From positions 62,001-126,000 of the forward strand of contig JADFMN010000009.1 in NCBI GenBank assembly GCA_022563855.1: a DNA stretch of 64,000 bases, written 5' to 3'. The notes beneath the pieces were generated by a model, which ran no database searches, was not told the DNA's origin, and worked only from the letters and a program-made list of their open reading frames with translations. Shown here in pieces: positions 35,296 through 43,604 of the stretch. Numbering within the stretch: position 1 is the first letter of the stretch; every line of letters starts with the position of its first letter. Source of the stretch: Armatimonadota bacterium. Lineage in GTDB: Bacteria; Armatimonadota; Fimbriimonadia; Fimbriimonadales; Fimbriimonadaceae. A program made the position numbers and the translations under genes.

Positions 35296-36696
35296 CTAGT
35301 TGCCCTCGTCGATCTGCCTGGGCAGCATCGTGTCAGCGCACGCGAGGTTGTACGCTGTCACGGCAGCAGCTACGCTCGACTGGATCAAGTACGCGTTGAT
35401 CGCGGCCGTCAGCTTATCGTGCTGCGTGTGGTGGATGTACCGATAGTCGGCGACGCCGGTCTCGTTCCAAAAGAATCCCGGAACGCCTACTCGGTTGAAC
35501 GACGCGTGGTCGCTGCCGCCACCGCGGGGCATTCGCTCTGCCACGCGAATCGTCACGGGCATATTCGGGAACGCTTCGTTGAGCGGGTCCGTGGCCTCTC
35601 GCAGCATCGGGGCCATGCTCTCGATGCATCTGAGCCCTCCGCTGTAGTTCGTGCCGCCGTCGTCGACGAGCACCGCGCTGATCATGTCCATCTCATCGGC
35701 GTGCATGGCCACATATCGGCGCGAGCCGTGGAGGCCTTGCTCCTCACCGGTCCACATGATGAACCGGATCGTTCGCTTCGGCTTCGCTCCTGCCGCCATG
35801 AGAAGGCGCGCCGCCTCCAGCGCGACCATCGTTCCCGTTCCGTTGTCGCAAGCACCGGTCGATCCAGGGCCGTCCCAGCTATCGAGGTGGCCGCTGACGA
35901 TCACGACTTCGTCCGGCTTTTCAGTGCCCCGGATTTCGGCGATGACGTTGTAGTTGGCGATCGGTCCCTGTCGCATCGTCTGCCGGAGGTCGAACTCGAG
36001 AATCGTGATTCTGCCTGCGTCGACGTTTGCGGCTGCCGCTTCAAAGTCGCTTTTACGAACGGTGATGCTCACGTCAGTCGGGAGGTCGTCCCATTTGATG
36101 TTGTAGCTTCCGCCGGTGAGAACCAGTTCGTTTCGCGCGCTGGCGACCTTGCCCAGCGCGCCAGCCGCCTTCAGCGCCTGCCAGATTTCGTTTCGTACAT
36201 CACGCTCAGGAAGTCCCTCGGTGCCTCTCGGATTCATCAGTATCCACGCACCGTTGAACCGACCTGTGCGCCGCTTGGCGTCCTCGAGGGTGAGCGGCTC
36301 TCTCACAGTGCGTCCGACCAGCAGCCGGTTGGTGCCAGGCGTCCAAGATCGCGTGGTGAACTCAAAGTTGCGCTGCTCGGGGGCGGTCATGCGGCCGATG
36401 TGGCTCCTTCCGCGGTCGAATCCGACGGGCCACTCGCCCCACTGTTCAAGCTCGACGTTTTCCAGTCCGAACGAGCGGAACTGTGACGCGGTCCACTCGC
36501 ACGCCCTTTGAAGCGCCAGCGAACTCGTCAACCGCGCTCCGATCTGCTCGGTCAGATACTCCAGGTGAGCACGGGTCTGATTGCGGGTCTTGCCCTCGTC
36601 GATGATCTTTGCGATGACGTCTGGGTCGCCTTGGGCCAGGGCGCCAGCCGCCAGACAACTCAGCGCGGCTAGCGCCGCGACTCGAAAACGAACCAT
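35296..36696 (-). CDS. Secreted M28 family peptidase
   Basis: About 466 residues, starting MVRFRVAALAALSCLAAGALAQ (signal peptide). The M28 aminopeptidase/carboxypeptidase zinc ligands are visible: 'VVIVSGHLDSWD' (His, Asp), 'ACDNGTGTMVALEAARLL' (bridging Asp), 'MWTGEEQGLHGS' (Glu-Glu), 'GSDHASF' and 'YIHHTQHDK' (His). It probably acts on extracellular peptides. The longer open frame upstream is non-coding. The gene diverges from the recoded thioredoxin-like gene, with starts 46 nt apart. Confidence 0.93.
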   Translation of the reverse strand: MVRFRVAALAALSCLAAGALAQGDPDVIAKIIDEGKTRNQTRAHLEYLTEQIGARLTSSLALQRACEWTASQFRSFGLENVELEQWGEWPVGFDRGRSHIGRMTAPEQRNFEFTTRSWTPGTNRLLVGRTVREPLTLEDAKRRTGRFNGAWILMNPRGTEGLPERDVRNEIWQALKAAGALGKVASARNELVLTGGSYNIKWDDLPTDVSITVRKSDFEAAAANVDAGRITILEFDLRQTMRQGPIANYNVIAEIRGTEKPDEVVIVSGHLDSWDGPGSTGACDNGTGTMVALEAARLLMAAGAKPKRTIRFIMWTGEEQGLHGSRRYVAMHADEMDMISAVLVDDGGTNYSGGLRCIESMAPMLREATDPLNEAFPNMPVTIRVAERMPRGGGSDHASFNRVGVPGFFWNETGVADYRYIHHTQHDKLTAAINAYLIQSSVAAAVTAYNLACADTMLPRQIDEGN

Positions 36697-36742
36697 GTCC
36701 CGTTTTACCGCGAATCTGCATCCAGAGTTGCGAATGTGAATA

Positions 36743-37303
36743 ATGATTGGTATGAGACATCTCAAAATCGTTCTGTGTCTGGCAGTTGCATTGAGTGCCG
36801 CTGCGGCCTTTGCACAGGCCACTGCGACCGCTCCGCCGAGTTCGGATGAGTTGATGAAGAGCGCGACGGCGAAGGCCGTCAAAGAGAGCAAGAGCGTCTG
36901 GGTCATCTTTCACGCGTCGTGGTGAGGCTGGTGCAAACGCCTCGATAAGTTTATCGAGGAAAACAAGACTGCGCTGAACAAGTACTTTGTGATCGTCCAC
37001 ATCGATGTGCAGGAACGAGGCGAGAAGACAGCGCTGATGAACCCGGGCGGCGAAGAGTACATGATCGCGCTGAAAGGCGAACGCGCTGGCTTGCCGTTCT
37101 ACGCTTTCGTAGATATCAAAGGCAAGATGATCGTAAACGCCATGCAGATGAAGCGCGGCGAAACGATGGGCAACATCGGCCATCCGGTCTCGCCAGAAGA
37201 GGTGACCAACTTTATGAAGATCGTGAAGAAGGCCGCGCCGAAAATCAGCGACGCCGACGCGAAGAAGCTATCGGACTGGCTCCTGAATCAGGACATCGGC
37301 TAG
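36743..37303 (+). CDS. Exported thioredoxin-fold protein with in-frame TGA at the active site (probable selenoprotein)
   Basis: Read through TGA at 36923-36925, this is a 186-residue protein: signal peptide (MRHLKIVLCLAVALSAAAAFAQ), then a thioredoxin-like domain VWVIFHASW-U-GWCKRLDKF. TGA falls exactly where the first Cys of CGWC is expected; the second Cys (C64) is intact. Homology continues without shift to the end ('YFVIVHIDVQERGEK', 'GLPFYAFVDIKGK', the cis-Pro region). A 9-bp inverted repeat starts 14 nt after TGA (36940-36959). Sec is residue 61, or 58 if the better-looking ATG at 36752 is used. A nonsense mutation or sequencing error is the alternative. The stop TAG shares CTAG with convergent sodC. 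Confidence 0.75.
36940..36959 (+). promoter_or_regulatory. Candidate bacterial SECIS hairpin
   Basis: The stem arms CCTCGATAA (36940-36948) and TTATCGAGG (36951-36959) are perfectly complementary, with GT between them. Drawn with 8 pairs, the apical loop is AGUU with G in second position. The loop begins 22 nt after the UGA. Known bacterial SECIS elements have a loop 16-37 nt from UGA and a G among the first two loop bases. The element lies inside the coding sequence, as bacterial SECIS elements do. Confidence 0.65.
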
Positions 37304-37893
37304 CTGCCAGCCTTCGCGATGCCGATTACGCCGTAGCCGATCCGTGCGCCAGCGTTGCCGGTCGGCTGGCCACCGTCGTCCGGCAGCGCGTGGATAACGA
37401 CGCCTCGACCGACGATCGGGTTGACCATTCCTGCAACAGTGATGCCCTGCATCTCCGCCGAGTACTTCGCGACGCCATCAGAGTCTGCGACGAGGTTGCC
37501 CATATCGCCAGCGTGTCTCGTGGAACCGGGTAGAGCGTGCGCGGTGTTGGCTGGGTTGTAGTGACCGCCCATGCTCTTGCCGTCCGTGGAGGTCATGTCG
37601 CCAAGCTCGTGGATGTGGAAGCCGTGCTTCGATCCTGGCTTTAGCCCGCTGATCTCGGCCTCGATCCTAACTCCGCCAGGGACGTCGGTAAACCGCACGA
37701 CGCCAGAGGCCGTGTTGCCAGCAGTCGATTGGATTACGGCGACGGCGCTCGTAATCATTACGCGCTGGCGCCTGCTGGGGTCGATCGCTTGCTGCGCATC
37801 GGCGCTGCCGAAACTGGAGATCGCAGCCCCTACTCCAGCCGAGCCGGCGAGGAGCAGGGCAGTGACGAAACTGTTTGCATGGGAGAGCTTCAT
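37300..37893 (-). CDS. sodC: Cu,Zn superoxide dismutase without the disulfide cysteines
   Basis: 197 residues with a signal peptide (MKLSHANSFVTALLLAGSAGVGAA). All metal ligands and the guiding Arg are in place: H93 and H95 in KHGFHIHELGD, H111 (GGHYNP), H119, H127 and D130 (STRHAGDMGNL), H168 (VIHALPDDGG) and R184 (GNAGARIGYG). The two cysteines that form the structural disulfide in this family are both absent: the GDCT position is GDMT (M100) and the RLACGVIG position is RIGYGVIG (Y187). It dismutates superoxide in the periplasm. It is convergent with the thioredoxin-like gene. Confidence 0.93.
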   Translation of the reverse strand: MKLSHANSFVTALLLAGSAGVGAAISSFGSADAQQAIDPSRRQRVMITSAVAVIQSTAGNTASGVVRFTDVPGGVRIEAEISGLKPGSKHGFHIHELGDMTSTDGKSMGGHYNPANTAHALPGSTRHAGDMGNLVADSDGVAKYSAEMQGITVAGMVNPIVGRGVVIHALPDDGGQPTGNAGARIGYGVIGIAKAGS

Positions 37894-38110
37894 GATCCTG
37901 CCTGTTATTGTAATGTATGAGGCTCCGTGATCGCTCAAGTTCTTGCTGGTCCCCGGACAATGAGCCTCAGGGCCGGTGGCGCCCGACTTTCGGCGCAGAC
38001 CTGGCAAATATACGGGGGGAATTGGGAACGGCTATCGGGGCGGCGCGGTTGAATCGAATCTGGACGCATTTGTCATGGATGCCAATCGGTACGTCCGCGG
38101 AGAGGAAAGA

Positions 38111-38617
38111 ATGCATTCTATACGTTTAACGATAATTATTTTGGCGATCTCAATCGCAGGCGCCGCAAACGCTACAGTCTGGGTTTTCAACGACCCTGTC
38201 GACGCATCACAGGTAGTTCCGCCGACCGGCGAACTCGCGACCGGGACAGCGGTCGGCACCTACGACGACGTCACGAACATGCTCAACATCAACGTGGCTG
38301 TTGGGGTCTTTAACGCTATCTATCCACCGACTGCGGCGCACATCCACCGCGCCCCATTCGGCGCGAACGGCGGCGTATTCCATGTTCTCGGCGTTGCAGG
38401 CGGAGTCAACTACACCAACCCTAACACTAACTTTGTTCTGAACGCAGCTCAGGAAGTCGACTTCCTGAACAACCTGTACTACGTGCAGATTCACACTTCT
38501 CTCAATCCGGGAGGTGCGGTTCGGGGACAGCTCAACCCAGTTCCAGAGCCGGCAAGCCTGTTTGCACTGGGTATAGGTGCGTTGGTCCTAGCTCGACGTC
38601 GACGTCGCAAGGCCTGA
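38111..38617 (+). CDS. CHRD-domain protein with PEP-CTERM sorting tail
   Basis: 168 residues starting at ATG 38111, preceded by a strong ribosome-binding site (AGAGGAAAG). It has a signal peptide (MHSIRLTIIILAISIAGAANA) and a CHRD domain ('DASQVVPPTGELATGTAVGTY', 'AHIHRAPFGANG', 'YYVQIHTSLNPGGAVRGQL'). The exosortase-dependent tail is VPEPASLFALGIGALVLARRRRRKA: PEP motif, hydrophobic helix, basic end. The protein should be exported and processed by an exosortase encoded elsewhere. The longer open frame upstream was rejected. Confidence 0.92.
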   Translation: MHSIRLTIIILAISIAGAANATVWVFNDPVDASQVVPPTGELATGTAVGTYDDVTNMLNINVAVGVFNAIYPPTAAHIHRAPFGANGGVFHVLGVAGGVNYTNPNTNFVLNAAQEVDFLNNLYYVQIHTSLNPGGAVRGQLNPVPEPASLFALGIGALVLARRRRRKA

Positions 38618-38770
38618 CCACGGGCGTTTAGCCGGTGGCTTGGTCGTGGTGGTGCGGGTACCCACTCGCTTGAACTCGGGTGGGCGGCCACGCGGTTCGT
38701 CAGTGTCGGCGGTGCGTACCCTTGTGTTCCGGTCCTCGGGCCAACGCCGTCAGACGACTTGATTGGGAGG

Positions 38771-39826
38771 CTAACCGCCCACTGGAGATTCTAGTCGCTG
38801 CTCGATGAGCCGCAGTGCCGTTCTTGCCCAGCTCTCGCCGGTGAACGCTCGCAACAGCTCCGCGAGCGATCTCCATGACCACTTGAAGTTCGCAACGGCG
38901 TAAACCGGCTCCCAGCGATCCGGGCGCAGCTTGCGCTTGAACTGTTCGATCCCCTTGAAGTTGTAGACGGTGCCGCCGATCGCCTTCGCTCGCCGCAACG
39001 CCCACCGCACGCAGGGACTCGCATCGTCGCTCCACTCTTCGCAGTCAGCAAGCGGCGCGAGGCCGAGAGAGACTTCGCCAACTCCGAGGTCGGCGAAACG
39101 AATCATCGCCGCGTGGATCAACAGCTCGACTGCCCCGTTGGGAGCGGACGGGATGCGGGCGATCTGCTCTACGACCCAGGCGTTGCGCACCGGCACCTTG
39201 CTGGCGACGAGAAACGCGACGACTTGGCCGCTGACTTCTGCCCGCAGAATGAACTTGCCCTGAAGGTGGTCTGTGTCGACGGCCCGCCCCAAGAAGTGTA
39301 GCGGCGGGAGGCCCTGCCCTTCCAGCCATTCTTGTTGGCACTCAGCTAGCTGATTTTCGTCGCCAGGGCCTTCGCACAGGCTGGCGCCTTTGTGCCGTGC
39401 GCGTCGGATCTGTCGCCGCAGCGAGCGGTTTGACTGTAATTTCTGTCTCCAGAGCGCGGGCGACCAAATCGCCATCGCGCCGATGTGCAGCCTGTTCCAA
39501 TCGCCGAGTGCGGTTTGATCGGCGTTCAAGCCAAAGACGCAAATGCGGCGTTGACTTTGTGCAAGCGTGCTGCCCACGTCGGCTGTTGCTCCGGCAGTTA
39601 CGAACGCTCTTCCCATGCTGACCCCGACAGATATCGTTCCGCCGACGCTGAGGTACTGCATTCCTTCATCTCGCCACCTTGACGCGAACCAATTTGTTTC
39701 GCCGTCGATCGTCGGGCTGTGACGCGCGCTTTCTGAAGCGCGCGAGTGGGCGGTCGTGAGCGGCAGGCTCTCAGGTCTCAGCAAGGCGGCGGAAGACAGG
39801 GTGAGTTCGGACAACGGCATCTCCAA
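38771..39826 (-). CDS. DUF2156 / MprF-type acyltransferase-like protein
   Basis: A 351-residue soluble protein. The C-terminal half matches the GNAT-like DUF2156 domain of phosphatidylglycerol lysyltransferases: 'SLRRQIRRARHKGASLCEG', 'LEGQGLPPLHFLGRAVD', 'ILRAEVSGQVVAFLVASKVP', 'ARIPSAPNGAVELLIHAAM' and 'VSLGLAPLADCEEW'. There is no membrane domain, so it resembles stand-alone tRNA-dependent or acyl transfer modules. The substrate is unknown. The N-terminal 60 residues are poorly supported and the true start may be downstream. Confidence 0.75.
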   Translation of the reverse strand: MEMPLSELTLSSAALLRPESLPLTTAHSRASESARHSPTIDGETNWFASRWRDEGMQYLSVGGTISVGVSMGRAFVTAGATADVGSTLAQSQRRICVFGLNADQTALGDWNRLHIGAMAIWSPALWRQKLQSNRSLRRQIRRARHKGASLCEGPGDENQLAECQQEWLEGQGLPPLHFLGRAVDTDHLQGKFILRAEVSGQVVAFLVASKVPVRNAWVVEQIARIPSAPNGAVELLIHAAMIRFADLGVGEVSLGLAPLADCEEWSDDASPCVRWALRRAKAIGGTVYNFKGIEQFKRKLRPDRWEPVYAVANFKWSWRSLAELLRAFTGESWARTALRLIEQRLESPVGG

Positions 39827-39970
39827 GGGTTGTCACATTCGTCGCAAGCGAGGATCTCGCCGCTCAAACCGAAGTGCGTAACAAGGGTACCGCTACAAAG
39901 GCCCGAGGGCCAACCGTTTGATCGCTTGCACTGTGCGCCGTGGGACGTATGCCGACCAGGAGAATCGGCG

Positions 39971-40585
39971 CTAGCCGCCTTTGCCCCTACCCTTGCCTTT
40001 GCCCTTGCCGTTGCCTTTGCCGCTAGCCGCAGCGCCTGTAGTTGCTTTCGGTCTCGAAGCTAGCACGATGGTCACTGACGCTTCGAGTTTGTCCTTCTTT
40101 CCGTTGGACATCACGACGGCTGCGACGATCTCATCCCTTTTGAGTCCGCGCTTTGAGAGCTCGAAGAACGACCTCTCTGAAAAGCCGTACTTGTCGCCCA
40201 GCATGTTGATCCAGATGATGTTCTCGAAGTCGTTCCCTTTGACGCGCATCTTGTTGAACGTGCCAGGGTGCATTCCCATTCGCTTTGCCACGTTGCCCCA
40301 ACCCTCGCCTTTCGGCTTCTGTCTCAGCACGTCGTGCAGCGAGTATCCGCTGTGATGGCTGATGACGATTGCCGGACCGATGTTGTGGAGATGAACTCCT
40401 GAGTCGCGGCTGGCGCCGATGACCCACTCCACCTTGATTCCGAGGGCATTGCCGATGAGCACAGCGGCGGCGGCTTCGGTCGTGGTTAGCTTATGGTCCA
40501 AGCTGATCTTGGCCAGCAAACTTTCCTGGGCGGAGCCGGCGGTGCAGATCATGAGAGCGATCAAGGCGAGAGTGATGCGTCGCAT
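39971..40585 (-). CDS. Secreted protein of unknown function with Gly-Lys tail
   Basis: A 204-residue protein with a signal peptide (MRRITLALIALMICTAGSAQ). The middle contains 'GPAIVISHHSGYSLHDVLRQKPKGEGWGNVAKRMG' and 'FENIIWINMLGDKYGFSERS', which I do not recognise. The C-terminus is a low-complexity GKGNGKGKGKGRGKGG made by near-repeats of GGCAAA/GGCAAG. That stretch makes the tail length prone to slippage. Its promoter side abuts a hairpin belonging to the PEP-CTERM remnant. Confidence 0.7.
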   Translation of the reverse strand: MRRITLALIALMICTAGSAQESLLAKISLDHKLTTTEAAAAVLIGNALGIKVEWVIGASRDSGVHLHNIGPAIVISHHSGYSLHDVLRQKPKGEGWGNVAKRMGMHPGTFNKMRVKGNDFENIIWINMLGDKYGFSERSFFELSKRGLKRDEIVAAVVMSNGKKDKLEASVTIVLASRPKATTGAAASGKGNGKGKGKGRGKGG

Positions 40586-40597
40586 TCGGTTTCCTCA

Positions 40598-40620
40598 GCA
40601 GGGCGATTCTGGCGCCCTGC
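40598..40620 (-). terminator. Hairpin after the PEP-CTERM remnant
   Basis: GCAGGGC (40598-40604) pairs with GCCCTGC (40614-40620), with further partial pairing toward the loop. It lies about 30 nt past the TAG of the minus-strand remnant, so it looks like that gene's surviving terminator. It also sits in the promoter region of the next minus-strand gene. Confidence 0.5.
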
Positions 40621-40651
40621 CAAGGTTGTATTCCACATGCCGCAGACAAAT

Positions 40652-40882
40652 CTAAGCTTGTCGCTTTCGCCGTGTACGGGCCAATAAGATTGCACCGAGT
40701 GCGAGCCCCAGCATACTTGCGGGCTCGGTGACGGGGGATGCCCACAAGATAGTTCGTTCAGGCGATGTTCCAATACGGCTGGTCAGACGACTCCGGTAGC
40801 GGCGCCAGGGAGAATCCAGCAATTCACCGGGGAGAATTTGCGAGTAGACTCCGGCGCATTGTGAAGAGCTACCGATTGATCG
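40652..40882 (-). pseudogene. PEP-CTERM protein 3' remnant
   Basis: The minus-strand frame is open from 40882 to TAG at 40652-40654. It ends in SPVTEPASMLGLALGA then ILLARTRRKRQA, a textbook PEP-CTERM tail (E-P-A, hydrophobic helix, basic end). Upstream residues (GVYSQILPGELLDSPWRRY...) look like protein but have no start codon and run into a TAA. The 5' part overlaps the first codons of the metalloprotease gene, which is on the opposite strand. It is a truncated gene. Confidence 0.6.
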
Positions 40883-43332
40883 TTATATTTCTCATGGTTG
40901 TAACCGCGAGCATGTCGCTTGCGCAAGGTCGCAGAGGCGGTGGGCAGGGAGGGCCGGGGGGACAGGGAGGACCTGGAAACCAAGCCGAAGCGGCCGGCCA
41001 AATCAAGGACTACGGCGACGTCATCACCGACGAGGCCGAGACGAAGGAGGGCGTGTTCAAGACGCACATGGTCAAAGACAAGCTCTACTTCGAGATTCCG
41101 ACCAGCGAATACGGCAAGCCGTTTATTTTTAAGACGACCGTCGCGGGCACCCCAGAAGGCGGCTACAACGGGTCCGCTGCAGGCACGCGCACGATCTACT
41201 GGGAGCGGCACGACGACAAGATTTTTCTCAGAGAGTTGAGGACTGCCAACAGGGCGGTTGACAGCGAAGCGCTCGCACGCGGAGTTGCGTTCTCAAACGT
41301 TCCGCCGATCATCATGGCCTTCAACATCGAGGCGCTCGGCGACGGCGATGCGGCGGTCATCAACGTCACGAAACTCTATAACAGCAACCCGGCGGAGTTC
41401 AACGTTGCGCGTACATTGCGCGTCGGATCGCTCGACTCCTCGCGGTCTTATATCGCCGAGGTCAAGGCGTTTCCGATCAACATCGAGGTGCGGTCGGTTC
41501 TGACGTTCCGGCAGGGCTCCACTCCGACCGGCGGCACGGGCGGATTTCCTGGCTTTGGCGGCGGCGGAAGAGGCGGCCCGAGCAACACGGCGATCGTGAA
41601 CTACTCGATGGTCAAGCTGCCGGAGGAGCCGATGATGGGGCGACTGTTCGACGACCGGGTCGGCTACTTCAGCGAGAGGTTCACCGACTATGGAGCGCCC
41701 GAGGTGGTTGCGACCGAGCGGCGGTACATCACACGGTATCGGCTTGAGAAGAAGAACCCCGGCGCGGCAATGAGCGACCCTGTCAAGCCGATCGTCTACT
41801 ACGTCGGCCCTGGAGTGCCGGAGAAGTGGCGCAAGTACGTGAAGCTGGCGATCGAAGACTGGCAGCCGGCTTTCGAGGCCGCCGGCTTCAGCAACGCTAT
41901 CATCGCCAAAGAGCCGCCGGACGATCCCGACTGGGACCCGGAGGACGCGCGCTTCTCCGTCATCCGTTGGGCGCCTAGCACGACGATGAACGCGATGGGG
42001 CCGCACATCCACGATCCGCGCAGCGGCGAGATCATCTCGGCGCACGTGATCATGTGGCACAACGCGCTCAAGTTGGGTCAGCGGTGGTTCTTCACGCAGG
42101 CGTCGCCGAACCAAGCGAACGCGCAGCAAATTCCGATGCCAGATGAAGTGCTCGGGGAACTTTTGCGATACATCGTTTCGCACGAGGTTGGGCATACGCT
42201 CGGGTTCCAGCACAACATGAAGGCCTCGTCGAGCTACTCGATCGAGCAGCTGCGCGACTCGGACTTCTCGCAGAAGTGGGGCACCGAGGCGAGCATCATG
42301 GACTACGGCCGCTTCAACTACGTCGCGCAGCCCGGCGACAACGCAGGGCTGATCCCCAAGGTCGCGCAGTACGACCACTTTGCAGTGCGTTGGGGCTATA
42401 CGCCGATCCCTGGTGCGAAGACGCCGTTCGACGAGATTCCGACGCTTGACAGCTGGGCGGCGGAGCAGATTGACGAGCCGATGTTCCGGTTCGGCGTGAA
42501 CCGAAACGAGGATCCGAGCCAGCAGTCCGAGGATCTCGGCAGTGACACGATAGAGGCCACGCGCCTCGGCTTGAAGAACATCGACCGCGTCATGGAGTAC
42601 GTGGTCAAGGCGACGACCGAGAAGGGAAAGGACTACTCGCTTCTCGAGGAGTACTACGGCGCAGTCTGGAGCCAGCGCAACACCGAGTTGAACCACGTCG
42701 TCCGCGTCGTCGGCGGAGTCGTGATGACGAACTTCCACGCCGGGCGCGGCGGCGCGGTCTACACGCCGGTCAGTCGTGATCGACAGAGGGACGCGGTCAG
42801 TCTTCTAGTCGCAGAGTGCTTCGAGACTCCTTACTCGATGATCCGCGAGGACATCCTCGACAAGATCGGCCCGACCAACGTCGAGGGCCGGGTGACGAGC
42901 AGCCAGAGCCGGGTGCTGCGCGGCCTGCTCTCGGACTCTCGGATCGAGAAGATGCTGCAGCTTGAAGCCACGAACGGACGCCGCGCATACAGCGTCGGCG
43001 AGCTGTTCGAGGATATTCGACGCGGAGTCTGGCGCGAACTGAACGACACGAACCCGCGCATCGATCGGTACCGCATGGCGCTGCAGAACCTGCACGTGAC
43101 GACGCTCACCGGCAAGCTGGCGAGCGCGGCACCGGTGCGTTCGCTCGTGCGCATCGAGTTGTTCTCCCTTCGCAGCATGGTGTCGTCAAGGATCGACACC
43201 GCCGAGGATTGGAAGGTGCGGGCTCACCTGATGGATGTCAAGGCCGAGATCGAAAAGGCGCTTGAAGGCGGTGCCCCTGCCCCGGCTGCTCCCGCCACCA
43301 CAGGTGGAGGAAGGAGACCGCCCGGCGGCTAG
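40861..43332 (+). CDS. Secreted zinc metalloprotease (DUF5117/DUF5118 type)
   Basis: 823 residues from GTG 40861, giving MKSYRLIVIFLMVVTASMSLAQG, a clean signal peptide; the ATG at 40765 would add 32 non-signal residues. A Gly/Gln/Arg-rich stretch (GRRGGGQGGPGGQGG) follows. The catalytic site is HEVGHTLGFQHN (H441, E442, H445, third His after Phe-Gln), with 'SIMDYGRFNYVAQ' downstream as in related metzincin-like proteins. A second Gly-rich loop (GGFPGFGGGGRGG) and a Pro/Ala-rich tail are low complexity. It probably degrades extracellular protein. Confidence 0.9.
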   Translation: MKSYRLIVIFLMVVTASMSLAQGRRGGGQGGPGGQGGPGNQAEAAGQIKDYGDVITDEAETKEGVFKTHMVKDKLYFEIPTSEYGKPFIFKTTVAGTPEGGYNGSAAGTRTIYWERHDDKIFLRELRTANRAVDSEALARGVAFSNVPPIIMAFNIEALGDGDAAVINVTKLYNSNPAEFNVARTLRVGSLDSSRSYIAEVKAFPINIEVRSVLTFRQGSTPTGGTGGFPGFGGGGRGGPSNTAIVNYSMVKLPEEPMMGRLFDDRVGYFSERFTDYGAPEVVATERRYITRYRLEKKNPGAAMSDPVKPIVYYVGPGVPEKWRKYVKLAIEDWQPAFEAAGFSNAIIAKEPPDDPDWDPEDARFSVIRWAPSTTMNAMGPHIHDPRSGEIISAHVIMWHNALKLGQRWFFTQASPNQANAQQIPMPDEVLGELLRYIVSHEVGHTLGFQHNMKASSSYSIEQLRDSDFSQKWGTEASIMDYGRFNYVAQPGDNAGLIPKVAQYDHFAVRWGYTPIPGAKTPFDEIPTLDSWAAEQIDEPMFRFGVNRNEDPSQQSEDLGSDTIEATRLGLKNIDRVMEYVVKATTEKGKDYSLLEEYYGAVWSQRNTELNHVVRVVGGVVMTNFHAGRGGAVYTPVSRDRQRDAVSLLVAECFETPYSMIREDILDKIGPTNVEGRVTSSQSRVLRGLLSDSRIEKMLQLEATNGRRAYSVGELFEDIRRGVWRELNDTNPRIDRYRMALQNLHVTTLTGKLASAAPVRSLVRIELFSLRSMVSSRIDTAEDWKVRAHLMDVKAEIEKALEGGAPAPAAPATTGGGRRPPGG

Positions 43333-43598
43333 CTGTTCACTCCCTCCCCTCTTGCGCCGATGTTCGTGCGGCGGAGGATGGGGAGGGCTGGGGAGGGCTG
43401 GGGAGGGGAGGTTTCGCCCACCGGGAAGCACGGATGAAAACCTGGTGGACGAGCGACCCCGTGAGCCCTGCTTGTCCTTTTGTTTTGCTCTGCCGGAACC
43501 TCCATCCCCCAACCCCTCCTTCGATCCGCTCAGGACAGGCTTGCCTCCTCCCGAGCACGGACCTCTCGGCAAGACGAAGGGGGCTCCGAACATACTAG
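43333..43598. repeat. Intergenic G/C-tract repeats
   Basis: No gene is seen. From about 43335 to 43425 there are degenerate 'CTCCCCTCTTGCGCC...GGCGGAGGATGGGGAGGG' arms and three head-to-tail GGGGAGGGCT-like units. At 43505-43545 there is an 'AACCCCTCCTTCGATCCGCTCAGGACAGGC' unit related to the 'TCGAAGGA...CTCAGGATGA' family. Confidence 0.6.
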
Positions 43599-43604
43599 GT
43601 GACA

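Noticed and set aside
39775-39990. Minus-strand open frame with eight cysteines upstream of the DUF2156 gene
   Set aside because: No start codon, reads into the repetitive Gly-Lys tail of the neighbouring gene in another frame, and ends in proline/cysteine-rich sequence typical of chance frames.
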